Assembly: GCF_900069005.2 (NCBI RefSeq)
Contig: NZ_LN831272.1
Span: forward strand, 1-64,000
Direction: 5' to 3'
Length of the DNA stretch: 64,000 nt
From: Paenibacillus sp. GM2
GTDB taxonomy: Bacteria > Bacillota > Bacilli > Paenibacillales > Paenibacillaceae
Both the position numbers and the translations under genes were made by a program. The notes below the pieces were generated by a model. It saw nothing but the letters and a program-made list of their open reading frames with translations. It ran no database searches and was not told the DNA's origin. Positions 25,007-32,996 of this stretch are shown one piece after another (the first letter of the stretch is position 1; every line of letters begins with the position of its first letter).

Positions 25007-25294
25007 TTACTCTTCATCCTGGCTTCTCAGCTCTTTTAAGACGAAGCCCAAATTCTCAGCCATAGCCTCCTGAAGATCAGCAATAGCATTTAAATAAGAA
25101 ATTACGCTTTTGTTGATCCGGCCCGTATTCTCGATCAAACCGGGCACTCCTTCAAATCCGGGTTCGGCGTCAGGAATGGCATGGACGATTTGTGCCATAC
25201 GAACAACAACCTGCCGCTCAGCATCCATCACTCTTGCCATCTGCTGATGTGAATGAGACAAGTGAACAATGATCTCTGTAATTTTCTCCTCCAT
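25007..25294 (-). CDS. Small helical protein of the spore-glycan island (paralog A)
   Basis: 95 residues from ATG 25294 (GGAGG upstream). It is almost fully helical: IIVHLSHSHQQMARVMDAE, then VISYLNAIADLQEAMAENLG. The pattern SxxxQxxxAxxxxxxE and a later QxxxAxxL match the next two proteins. The 117-base gap to the upstream GT2 gene (25295-25411) could hold a promoter but shows no clear match. Function unknown; a small adaptor or spore-coat component is possible. Confidence 0.65.
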   Translation of the reverse strand: MEEKITEIIVHLSHSHQQMARVMDAERQVVVRMAQIVHAIPDAEPGFEGVPGLIENTGRINKSVISYLNAIADLQEAMAENLGFVLKELRSQDEE

Positions 25295-25411
25295 CCTGAT
25301 TCCTCCAAGCAAAAATATAATCATTGCATGAGATGGCAACAAGGCTATGCCCGGCATTCATCTTTGTTCCAGCATATGCACGGCCATAGCCTGTCGTTCC
25401 TGGATGACAAC

Positions 25412-26710
25412 CTACAAATCCTCCGCTTTCACCCGGGTAGGCGGTGCAATCGGAAGGCCCTCCGGCCAATGATTCCATGCTTCGTGCGCGGCGGCCTGCT
25501 GCGGAATGATAAATCCCCAAGCAGTGCAAGCATAATACGACACAAATTCTCTCCTGGCCCCCCGATCAAGCTGATAAATCGTTCCGTCCCCCGCCATTAC
25601 AACGACTCCATCTCTGGAGGAGTCTGCCTTGATCGCTGCCAGCTCCGTTTCTCCATACTCCGGTCCCGTTGGAATCTGCAGCAATTCCATGACGGACAAT
25701 CGCACTGCTGATGCCATCATGACGTCGTCCTTCGCCCGGGTAGCTGCAGGATATTTTACGCCGTGCTGCATCCAGTATAGCTGCCCGCTGGCGCTTCTGA
25801 TCCAGATATGGGTCGGAAAGAAATCGGCAGCCTTGTGCGGGGTAGTGATCAATTCCTCAGCCCTGCCCCTTATTTGATCGTAGCGATTCCCCCATTTCTC
25901 AATGTAGAATCGCTCGTTACTGTCATTCACGGTAAAAAACTGCGCGCCAAGCCCCTTCATCGTCACGCTTCCGACATGATGAACAAAGGTATCCCCGGCA
26001 ATACGCATTCTTTTGCCTTGCAAGCGTAAGCGCAAGTTCCAGTCATCATCCTCAAAGTTTCCGACTTCATACCCTTCATCCAAATACCCCACCTGTTCAA
26101 AGGTACTGCGCTTCATTAGAATGCAAAAACCTACGAGACGACTCGTGTCCCGCCATTTTCCAGTGTCACGGCGATTATAGGCAGCTGCAAATCCAGGCAT
26201 CTCCGTTAAATCATGATAAGGAACCTCTATTTTCTGCTCCCCGCTAATGTAATTCGTTACCGGACCAACCGCCGCTGTATCCGGACTTTCCAACAAACAG
26301 GCCAGCATCTGGGTCAGCCAGCCCTCCGTAACAAATACATCATTGTTAAGAAGTACGATCGTCTGCCCCCTGGCCATCATAAGTCCGGTATTAATCGCTT
26401 GTGCGAAGCCCAGATTGGTCGAATGGGCAGCGATGCGAAGTGATCCTCTACGATGACGTAATGCCTCCACTGTTCCATCCTGTGACCCATTATCAACGAT
26501 AATTACTTCGTAGGGTGATACCGTGTGGGCTTCTATATAATCCACGCATTGAAGCAGCAATTGCTTCTGGTTATAAGTCGGGATAATGATGCTGGTTCCC
26601 TCGAACCAGGTGCCAAATGTCTCTTTGCCGACTTTAAAACCCTGGTCATAACCCCTGTGATACCCCTGCTGGAAATCAGACTCATGGGCTGTGTGCCTGG
26701 TATTATGCAA
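25412..26710 (-). CDS. GT2 glycosyltransferase with N-terminal GY repeat and C-terminal GxLY repeat domain
   Basis: 432 residues from TTG 26710 (AAGGGAGG upstream). Residues 13-28 hold the helical repeat FQQGYHRGYDQGFKVG. A GT2 domain follows (TSIIIPTYNQKQLLLQCVDY, VIIVDNGSQDGT, IVLLNNDVFV, NFEDDDWNLRLRLQGKRMRI), close to rhamnosyltransferase-like enzymes. The last 130 residues form an extra module with two repeats, SGQLYWMQHGVKYPA and DGTIYQLDRGARREFVS...WGF, of a kind seen in cell-wall-associated proteins. It follows the GT-D gene by 16 bases. Donor unknown; a spore-surface acceptor is inferred. Confidence 0.87.
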   Translation of the reverse strand: MHNTRHTAHESDFQQGYHRGYDQGFKVGKETFGTWFEGTSIIIPTYNQKQLLLQCVDYIEAHTVSPYEVIIVDNGSQDGTVEALRHRRGSLRIAAHSTNLGFAQAINTGLMMARGQTIVLLNNDVFVTEGWLTQMLACLLESPDTAAVGPVTNYISGEQKIEVPYHDLTEMPGFAAAYNRRDTGKWRDTSRLVGFCILMKRSTFEQVGYLDEGYEVGNFEDDDWNLRLRLQGKRMRIAGDTFVHHVGSVTMKGLGAQFFTVNDSNERFYIEKWGNRYDQIRGRAEELITTPHKAADFFPTHIWIRSASGQLYWMQHGVKYPAATRAKDDVMMASAVRLSVMELLQIPTGPEYGETELAAIKADSSRDGVVVMAGDGTIYQLDRGARREFVSYYACTAWGFIIPQQAAAHEAWNHWPEGLPIAPPTRVKAEDL

Positions 26711-26726
26711 GAAGCTGCCTCCCTTC

Positions 26727-27959
26727 TCATGTGATCGACATTTCCCCTGAAGTGATTTTATTCGCCAGATGCCCCATGTCCAGAGCTGCCTTGCCCAGCT
26801 CATTTGCGATTCTTGCACATAGAATAACGGCGGCAACCCCGGCAGCCACAAATGCAATATCGAAATCGATATGGGCAATCTGGTTCATCACCCGCTGAAC
26901 ATCAGAGACTCCAAGCACCGGGGCGATAATTCCCCGGACCTGTATCCCCAGAGATTGCAAATGCTTAGCCAGGCCGGGAGTCTCGTTACCAATCAGCAGA
27001 ACTTTACGCCCGGTCAGCAGCTGTCTCAGCTCTCCCTCTTCATTGAGAGCATAATTTATAGTGGACGAGGTCAGCTTCAGGCTGCCATAATCGATTCCAA
27101 AGTGCCGCAACACCGGAAATAAGAGTCCTTGATAGGAAGGATGGCGTGACTTGGGGATCCCGACGATGCTTGCGCTGGAAATGGCTTCAGCTAACGCCAA
27201 CCGTACATGGGAATCAGGAAGATTTACTCCTGCATATGATAAAAAGCTTCCCCAGCGTCGAACCTCTTCGCCGGACATCACCGTATCATAGGCTAAGGTT
27301 AACAGTTCTCCATCACCAAGGCGTACTAATGAGAAGGGCCTGCCGCTCTTAAGTGCTTCTTCCAGCTCATGAGAGACGTCGGAGGTAGTGAGGATCGGTA
27401 TTAACGATGCCGTCAGACTCTGCACCCCCACCTGTATAACATCATCCACAGTCAACTCTGGCAGTACCATCTGGTGTGGTATCCATTTCTCTACCTTGGC
27501 CTCTCCGCCATCATATAACCCTTGCCGATAACCTTCTTCATAAGGTAAAGTCTCGATCTTCTGCCGCGTTCTGCTCTGATTCGGAGGAACAGAGACTTGC
27601 ATTGGCGTCTCCGCCGGCTTAGAGATTCCTTGCTCCTCTACAGCTACATCCGTTTCAGCAATCGGCGCGGGCAAAGTTCCTCCCAGCACTTTGTCTCCAT
27701 GTTTTCCGGGCATTTTGTTCATCCTGTGAAATCCGGGAGAGGAGCCTCCAGCTTGACGCTGGCGCTTCCCCCTCCCCCGCCTGGTCCTGTCCATACCGCT
27801 CCCTGAATACAAGCCGGCCCGTCTTCGCCAGTGCCCACGCCGTGACATCCTTCCTCTTCTTGCCGGCGGTCCGTCATACATGAGCCCGGCTTGACGAGGT
27901 TTTCTCCTGATTTTCCGACTTCTGCCGGCTGTTCGGAATCGATCCCCTCTGACCGACAT
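26727..27959 (-). CDS. GT-D fold (DUF1792-like) glycosyltransferase with Arg-rich N-terminus
   Basis: 410 residues from ATG 27959. Residues 5-70 are Arg/Gly-rich and look disordered (RKIRRKPRQAG, RRGRMSRRGHWRRRAG). Residues 140-152 hold YEEGYRQGLYDGG, the helical repeat shared across the island. The C-terminal 230 residues match the GT-D/DUF1792 type: FSLVRLGDGELLTLAY (RxGDGE), VGIPKSRHPSYQG, KVLLIGNETPGLAKHL, FDIAFVAAGVAAVILC. GT-D enzymes were first defined in streptococcal glycoprotein glycosylation. This protein joins both recurrent tags of the island in one chain. Confidence 0.85.
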   Translation of the reverse strand: MSVRGDRFRTAGRSRKIRRKPRQAGLMYDGPPARRGRMSRRGHWRRRAGLYSGSGMDRTRRGRGKRQRQAGGSSPGFHRMNKMPGKHGDKVLGGTLPAPIAETDVAVEEQGISKPAETPMQVSVPPNQSRTRQKIETLPYEEGYRQGLYDGGEAKVEKWIPHQMVLPELTVDDVIQVGVQSLTASLIPILTTSDVSHELEEALKSGRPFSLVRLGDGELLTLAYDTVMSGEEVRRWGSFLSYAGVNLPDSHVRLALAEAISSASIVGIPKSRHPSYQGLLFPVLRHFGIDYGSLKLTSSTINYALNEEGELRQLLTGRKVLLIGNETPGLAKHLQSLGIQVRGIIAPVLGVSDVQRVMNQIAHIDFDIAFVAAGVAAVILCARIANELGKAALDMGHLANKITSGEMSIT

Positions 27960-28044
27960 CCTGTTCTCTCCTCTCCAAGCAGGTTGGACTATTTTACAGC
28001 AACCTCTTTCACAGCTGGAATACAAATCGCTTCTGCCCCTTGAA

Positions 28045-28773
28045 TCAAGGCAGTACGCCTCTCATATATATTTCAGCTTCACGCAGAGATTCCGGTGTGC
28101 CTGCGTCCCCCCACCATAACTTCAATATGTCGTATTCCAGCTTGCCTTGCTCCGCATATCGGTTGTTCACATCCGTAATCTCCAGTTCACCCCGGGCCGA
28201 ACGGGTGATGCCCTGAATCAGGCTGAATACCGTGTAGTCATACATATATATTCCTGTTACAGAGTATCTCGACTTCGGATGCTTGGGCTTCTCTTCAATA
28301 TACGAAATCAGCGCAGGCTGCTTCGGATCGAAGACGGGAACTCCGTAGCGTCTCGGGTCATCCACCGGTTTAAGCAGAACTCTGGCACCACCTTGCTGCT
28401 GCTTGAACTTCTCTACATAAGGGGTAAGATCGTCGAGGAATAAATTGTCGCCAAGCAATACGACGAACTTCTCCCCGGGAGTTATAAAGCCTTCTGCCAA
28501 TTCCAGCGCTTCGGCGATTCCTCCGGCGGATTCCTGAATTCGAAAATTCAGCTTCACACCGTAGTTCTCCCCGCTTCCGAAAAAATCGGCATAAAGGCCT
28601 GCTGACTGCTTGCCGATAACCATAAGAATATCAGTGACTCCGGCCTGACGCAGCCGTTCTATGCCGTAACAGACCATAGGATATCGCCCGACCGGAAGCA
28701 AGTGCTTATTCACTAATCGAGTCAGCGGGTACAGCCGTGTTCCGGTTCCCCCCGCCAAAATCACACCTTTCAT
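28045..28773 (-). CDS. SpsI/RmlA-like sugar-1-phosphate nucleotidyltransferase
   Basis: 242 residues. KGVILAGGTGTRLYPLT is the nucleotide-binding signature and VLLGDNLFLDDL holds the metal-binding Asp; FIEEKP-type chemistry is seen as YIEEKPKHPKS. It makes NDP-sugar (typically dTDP-glucose) from sugar-1-phosphate. The short length (usual RmlA about 290) equals that of B. subtilis SpsI, a spore-coat polysaccharide enzyme. No RmlB/C partner lies in the window, so the product may be used directly or processed by enzymes elsewhere. It stands 26 bases after a GT2 gene. Confidence 0.9.
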   Translation of the reverse strand: MKGVILAGGTGTRLYPLTRLVNKHLLPVGRYPMVCYGIERLRQAGVTDILMVIGKQSAGLYADFFGSGENYGVKLNFRIQESAGGIAEALELAEGFITPGEKFVVLLGDNLFLDDLTPYVEKFKQQQGGARVLLKPVDDPRRYGVPVFDPKQPALISYIEEKPKHPKSRYSVTGIYMYDYTVFSLIQGITRSARGELEITDVNNRYAEQGKLEYDILKLWWGDAGTPESLREAEIYMRGVLP

Positions 28774-28799
28774 GGGATCCCCTCCTTAATTCAACTCAT

Positions 28800-29546
28800 C
28801 TATATAAACTGCCAAGGGTCTATACCCCATTTCTCGATAAACAATCCTCGGTTCCTCTCAATCAGAGAGTTCCATCCCTCGGGATGCTGCTCCCTAAAGC
28901 TGGCGCTTCCGGCATGGTAGACTAGTGTATCGCCGCATATCATAAGGCGGTATCCACGCCTCCTGGCTCTATAGCAATAATCGTCATCTTCATAGTGTCC
29001 TGGCGAGAATCGCTCATCAAGCAAACCGAGCTCTCTGAACAGCTTCCGCTTGAACAGAAGACACATTCCGACGAGCCTCGGCACCTCCTGCCATCGCTCA
29101 GAGCTGGATTGATTATATTGCTCCGCCAGCGCGTAATACTCCGCCAGTCCCTCCCATTGAATATCCACCTGCTGTCTTCCACTGCAATAATTGGTTACAG
29201 GTCCGACCATTCCGACGTCTTGCGAACTGTACAGTGTCGTTAACATATTGCTGAGCCACCGTGGCGAGACAATCACGTCATTATTAAGTAATAGAAGCTG
29301 GTCACCTGAGGCAATGCTTAACCCCCGGTTGCAGGCTGCCGGAAAACCTGTGTTATCCGGCATGGCTACGACAATGAGTCCCTCATGCAATCCGTATTCC
29401 GCGGTCCCGTCGCTCGATCCGTTATCTACGATAATGATCTCATAAGGCACCTCCGTAAAGCGACGAATCGCTTCCACACATGGAATTAATAAGTGCAGAC
29501 CATTATAGGTTGGAATGATGATGCTGGTTAAACCGAACTTGCTCAA
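28800..29546 (-). CDS. Glycosyltransferase family 2 protein
   Basis: 248 residues, compact GT-A enzyme: TSIIIPTYNGLHLLIPCVEA, EIIIVDNGSSDGTAEYG, LLLLNNDVIVSPRWLSNML, and HYEDDDYCYRARRRGYRL near the active base. It is a close structural match to the GT2 part of the protein at 25412-26710 but lacks both the GY repeat and the C-terminal repeat domain. Its start overlaps the upstream gene by four bases. Rhamnosyltransferase-like by family; donor unproved. Confidence 0.92.
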   Translation of the reverse strand: MSKFGLTSIIIPTYNGLHLLIPCVEAIRRFTEVPYEIIIVDNGSSDGTAEYGLHEGLIVVAMPDNTGFPAACNRGLSIASGDQLLLLNNDVIVSPRWLSNMLTTLYSSQDVGMVGPVTNYCSGRQQVDIQWEGLAEYYALAEQYNQSSSERWQEVPRLVGMCLLFKRKLFRELGLLDERFSPGHYEDDDYCYRARRRGYRLMICGDTLVYHAGSASFREQHPEGWNSLIERNRGLFIEKWGIDPWQFI

Positions 29547-30667
29547 CGTCCATTCCTCACTTTCGCAAGCTCACTGCGAGTCATCCTTGTAAATTTCAAT
29601 CGCGGACCATACATTTTCATTACCTCCGCCAACGCCTCTATATGATCGCCAAGGATTAGTCCGGACACCGCATTGGCCGGACCTGTATTTGTACTGCGAA
29701 TACGGTTGTTCTTCACCACATTGACCGAATATGGCGCCGTAACAACTAATCCGTGAGCTATGGCGAGTGCATGCGCCTTGGGAGGAACGATCAAGCTATC
29801 GTGGCCTAATGTATCGATAGCTCTGCGAGATAGAGCGTGGGGAACAGCAGTGAGCGAGTTAGCTGATAAATCCGAGCGTCCAAGCGACATATTTAGAAAC
29901 ATCTTGCTATACGTCACACTATCCCGCTTCATAAATGAAGGCAGAAGCGGTGTAATATCATTAAGCGCCACATCGCTTCCCTGCTCAATGGCTACTAGAA
30001 AAGCCCCGAGATCCTCAGCGGGCAGCCTCATATCCCCATCGACGAACAAAATCGTCTCCATCGCAGTCATCGCAGCACCAAGAGCTCTCCCTACATCATG
30101 GCCAAGCCGTTGCGGATAGCTCAGCTTAATCAGGCGAGGATCATGCTCCAAAGCTGTAAAGCTCCCGTCAGTACAGCCATTCAATACCACTACAATCTCC
30201 CCGAAGGGCAGGCGTTTAAGCTCTTCCAGTACTGCATTTAAAGTCCCTCTCTCATTACTGGCAACAACGACTGCTGCTGTCGTTCTGCTAAGCGGAAGTG
30301 GGATATAATGACACAGCAGGCTGTCTCCCGCTGCATAACCATGCGCAAAAGCTTTGGAAATGCGGAGTGTTGTAGAATACCCCCTCTGTTTGCCAGCCCC
30401 ATGCTTCAAATACCATAAATTATAGCTCTGCTGCATATGTTTTTCAGAACGTTCCTTCTCACTCCTGCCGGCAGCAGCCTCTCTTCCAGCTTGCAAAGCC
30501 AGCCGTTCCAGCCCGTCTGAACCGTATGGCCGTGCTTTGGCTCGAGCAGCATTGGCTTCATAAGACACCTTCCTCCGTCTGGCAGGATACCTCTTGCTTC
30601 TGCTGCGCCTGGTTGCATGATCTCGACGGGTTCTGTTTACCCCAGTTGTGCGTATTCTCCTTCGCAT
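29543..30667 (-). CDS. GT2 glycosyltransferase with Arg-rich N-terminus
   Basis: 374 residues. The first 50 are strongly basic (RRDHATRRSRSKRYPARRRK). Residues 60-120 are helical with scattered Gly/Tyr (KAFAHGYAAGDS). The GT2 domain follows: TAAVVVASNERGTLNAVLEEL, EIVVVLNGCTDGS, LGHDVGRALGAAM, ILFVDGDMRLPAEDL (DGD metal site). It is a paralog of the next gene (30672-31487), sharing GHDVGR and a C-terminal GDHxxA segment. They are separated by four bases, indicating tandem duplication. A polyprenyl-mannose-like or glycan-extending role cannot be told apart. Confidence 0.88.
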   Translation of the reverse strand: MRRRIRTTGVNRTRRDHATRRSRSKRYPARRRKVSYEANAARAKARPYGSDGLERLALQAGREAAAGRSEKERSEKHMQQSYNLWYLKHGAGKQRGYSTTLRISKAFAHGYAAGDSLLCHYIPLPLSRTTAAVVVASNERGTLNAVLEELKRLPFGEIVVVLNGCTDGSFTALEHDPRLIKLSYPQRLGHDVGRALGAAMTAMETILFVDGDMRLPAEDLGAFLVAIEQGSDVALNDITPLLPSFMKRDSVTYSKMFLNMSLGRSDLSANSLTAVPHALSRRAIDTLGHDSLIVPPKAHALAIAHGLVVTAPYSVNVVKNNRIRSTNTGPANAVSGLILGDHIEALAEVMKMYGPRLKFTRMTRSELAKVRNGR

Positions 30668-30671
30668 GTCA

Positions 30672-31487
30672 TCACCTCACCTTGCCCCTTAATCGGTTCA
30701 AGTCGCTGTAGCCTCCACGCAGCCCCTGTTCCTGAATCAGCCAATGGACCGCATCCAGATGATCGCCTACGACAAGCGAGGCCAGCGGGTCCGACCTTCC
30801 CACTCTCCGGCGCATAGGATTCATATTCCCTACTGCGACTGTATTCGCTATTTGAATGTTCAATCCCCTAACCGCTGCCACTGTATGGGCGAGTGGAGGA
30901 ATCTCCAGTAGCTTAGGGCCTATTACAGCAAGAGCCTGACGGCTCAGGGCATGGGGTACAGCTGTCATTGAGGCGCCATGGAGATCGGGGCGTGACAACC
31001 AGGCATTTAGCGAGTGCTTTGCCAACACAACGGGATGGACCATTTGTCTGCCAGCTGAACCGGAATATCCGTTCAAGGCTACATCCGCACCGGATAACAC
31101 AGCTCTGACGAAGGGCCTTAGCTCTGCAGCTGAAATAACCATATCCGCATCAATGAACAACAGAACCTGCCCCCTGGCTGCTTCAGCACCAACGCGTCGT
31201 CCCACATCATGCCCGAGCGGTTCGGCGAAGCGAATAACCCTCGCTCCGGCGGCGGCGGCAATCTCAGCCGTTCCGTCTGTCGATCCGTTTGCAACAACAA
31301 TCGTCTCACTGTGCGGATGTACTTTACTAGCTTCACGCAGGACGGAGGGCAGCCGCGCTCTCTCATTCATAGCCGGAATAATTATAGAGACCATAGGATC
31401 GCGATGATTCACGATCTTCGGCAGCTTTGGCCTTGCAGCCTGTTTTCTGGTACCTGGGACCAAACCTCTCTTCCTTCTTCTGATCAA
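30672..31487 (-). CDS. GT2 glycosyltransferase with short basic N-terminus
   Basis: 271 residues, first gene of the unit running down to 23985. A basic start (RRRKRGLVPGTRKQAARPK) leads into MVSIIIPAMNERARLPSVL, TIVVANGSTDGT, LGHDVGRRVGAEAA and LLFIDADMVISAAEL (DAD metal site), then ALNGYSGSAGRQMVHPVVLA. It shares its order of motifs and C-terminal SLVVGDHLDAVHWLI with its downstream paralog. The ribosome site GGGGAGG precedes the start. A terminator at 31584-31612 isolates it from the upstream GT4, so a promoter must lie in 31488-31583; the CATACACT there is only a partial sporulation-sigma match. Confidence 0.88.
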   Translation of the reverse strand: MIRRRKRGLVPGTRKQAARPKLPKIVNHRDPMVSIIIPAMNERARLPSVLREASKVHPHSETIVVANGSTDGTAEIAAAAGARVIRFAEPLGHDVGRRVGAEAARGQVLLFIDADMVISAAELRPFVRAVLSGADVALNGYSGSAGRQMVHPVVLAKHSLNAWLSRPDLHGASMTAVPHALSRQALAVIGPKLLEIPPLAHTVAAVRGLNIQIANTVAVGNMNPMRRRVGRSDPLASLVVGDHLDAVHWLIQEQGLRGGYSDLNRLRGKVR

Positions 31488-31583
31488 GCCTGCACCTCCC
31501 CGTTTTGTTGTACCAGTCTATATAAAACAGTGTATGTGAGAGTAAATTTGTCGCAACGGCATATGTACATCCATATGAATATG

Positions 31584-31612
31584 CAAAAAAATAGCGCGTA
31601 AGCTCCTTACGC
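31584..31612 (-). terminator. Rho-independent terminator after the GT4 gene
   Basis: GCGTAAG pairs perfectly with CTTACGC around a three-base loop, and a run of seven Ts follows a few bases downstream on the minus strand. It ends the GT4 gene 31628-32818 and separates two transcription units. Confidence 0.88.
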
Positions 31613-31627
31613 ACCATTCATACTATG

Positions 31628-32818
31628 CTATTCGATTCCTCTCATTAATTGTCCCCAACGCTCTGCGGTATGCTTCCAGCGAAACCTGCTGCGAGCGAGT
31701 TCACGGCCCGCACAGCCCATTCTCCGACGAACCTCTTCATGATTAAGCAAATAAGCTACGTATTCAGCGAGGCTTTGCTGAAGAGAGCCCGGCGGCAGCA
31801 AATATCCGGACTGTCCGTCGGCTATAATCTCCGGAATCCCCCCCGTATTAGTGGCAACAACGGGGATTGCTGCCGCCATCGCTTCGACATTCACCAGTCC
31901 AAAGGCCTCTTCCTCACCGGAAGGAACGACAACAACATCGGCCAGATTATAGAAATCAGCAACTCTGGGATATTCAATATATGGAAGGAAGGCGATATGA
32001 TTCTGATACGGTTCAGCCAACTTCTTAAGCTTCCGGACATAGGCGGTCTCTCGTTCGGTTCCGTAAAATGCACTTCCTACAATTACCAACATTGCATCCG
32101 GTACGCGCTTCTGAATCGTGGGCCAGGCATTCAAAATATGATGTACACCTTTGGCAGGCAACAGCCTGCCTATATAGAGAACGACCTTGCGGTTCTCCCA
32201 ACCGAAATCAGCCAGTCTGGCCTGACGGAGCGATTCTCCAAGCGGAGTCCAGCGAGGTGTAAAATCCTCAAGGCTGACCCCTAGCAGATTTACCTGGATC
32301 GGGACCTGCAGACCCGGAAATCGCAGCAACAGCTCGGAGCGTAAATACTCGCTATTTACGACAATACCATCTACCCGATTCAGCCAGCGGGAAGTCTCAG
32401 ACAGAGGACTATAGGTCGTACTGATAAATGTTGTAGAATGGAGCGTCAACAAAACGCGGGTGAACGGGAGCTTGCTCTTGATTTGGTAAGCCAATCTAGG
32501 TCGGTTATGCACATCAATAGTATCCGGATGCCATTTGCGGAGATGCTGGAGGATCGACTGTAAGTAACGGTGCCCGCCCGGCAGACGAAAGCACGGAACA
32601 TGGCCTACCATGCCAAAGTTCGGAAGCTGTCTGTCAGATAGCCCGAATATGCGAATATTCAATTGATCGGACGCAAGCGGTACTACCTTCTCAATCACTC
32701 TCTCAACCGAGCTGCTCCTGCCTGATGGAATAACGAAGGAGCCGGGAGTAATTACCGCTACCTTATGGCGCTCCAGCATGGATCCAGGTTCCCGCTTTGC
32801 CGTAACAATACTGTTCAT
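31628..32818 (-). CDS. Glycosyltransferase family 4 protein
   Basis: 396 residues. GT-B with VITPGSFVIPSGRSSSVER (N-loop), VLLTLHSTTF, KVVLYIGRLLPAKGVHHIL, and EEEAFGLVNVEAMAAAIPVVAT (donor phosphate site, EAFGLxxxEAM). It is similar to the GT4 spore-coat enzymes of the CotSA/YtcC kind. It is divergent from the YheC/D-type ATP-grasp gene across a 178-base gap (32819-32996) that must carry both promoters; no certain sigma match was found there. It has its own terminator. Confidence 0.9.
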   Translation of the reverse strand: MNSIVTAKREPGSMLERHKVAVITPGSFVIPSGRSSSVERVIEKVVPLASDQLNIRIFGLSDRQLPNFGMVGHVPCFRLPGGHRYLQSILQHLRKWHPDTIDVHNRPRLAYQIKSKLPFTRVLLTLHSTTFISTTYSPLSETSRWLNRVDGIVVNSEYLRSELLLRFPGLQVPIQVNLLGVSLEDFTPRWTPLGESLRQARLADFGWENRKVVLYIGRLLPAKGVHHILNAWPTIQKRVPDAMLVIVGSAFYGTERETAYVRKLKKLAEPYQNHIAFLPYIEYPRVADFYNLADVVVVPSGEEEAFGLVNVEAMAAAIPVVATNTGGIPEIIADGQSGYLLPPGSLQQSLAEYVAYLLNHEEVRRRMGCAGRELARSRFRWKHTAERWGQLMRGIE

Positions 32819-32996
32819 TCTTAGCCCTCCGCATAAATCTCTTCGATCTCATAGATAAATATACGATTTGACTCTGTAAAAGGTGCATCCGGGTAACGGC
32901 CATAAAACAGGCTGTTGCCGCAGAACAGTCGTCCACGCTTTCGGGTCAGGCCAACATAGAGTGTTAAAGAAGCCTCAAGTAGGAAGGAGGAACACT

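Noticed and set aside
28045-28773. Complete dTDP-rhamnose pathway
   Set aside because: An RmlA/SpsI-like and an RmlD-like protein are present, but no RmlB or RmlC is found; the RmlD-like gene is coupled to a UDP-GlcNAc dehydratase instead.
31488-31583. Sigma-E promoter before the GT2 operon (CATACACT)
   Set aside because: The -10-like box matches, but no suitable -35 lies at the required spacing, so I did not list it.
31649-32284. Plus-strand frame of 211 codons
   Set aside because: Antisense to the GT4 gene, whose donor-site motif is intact.
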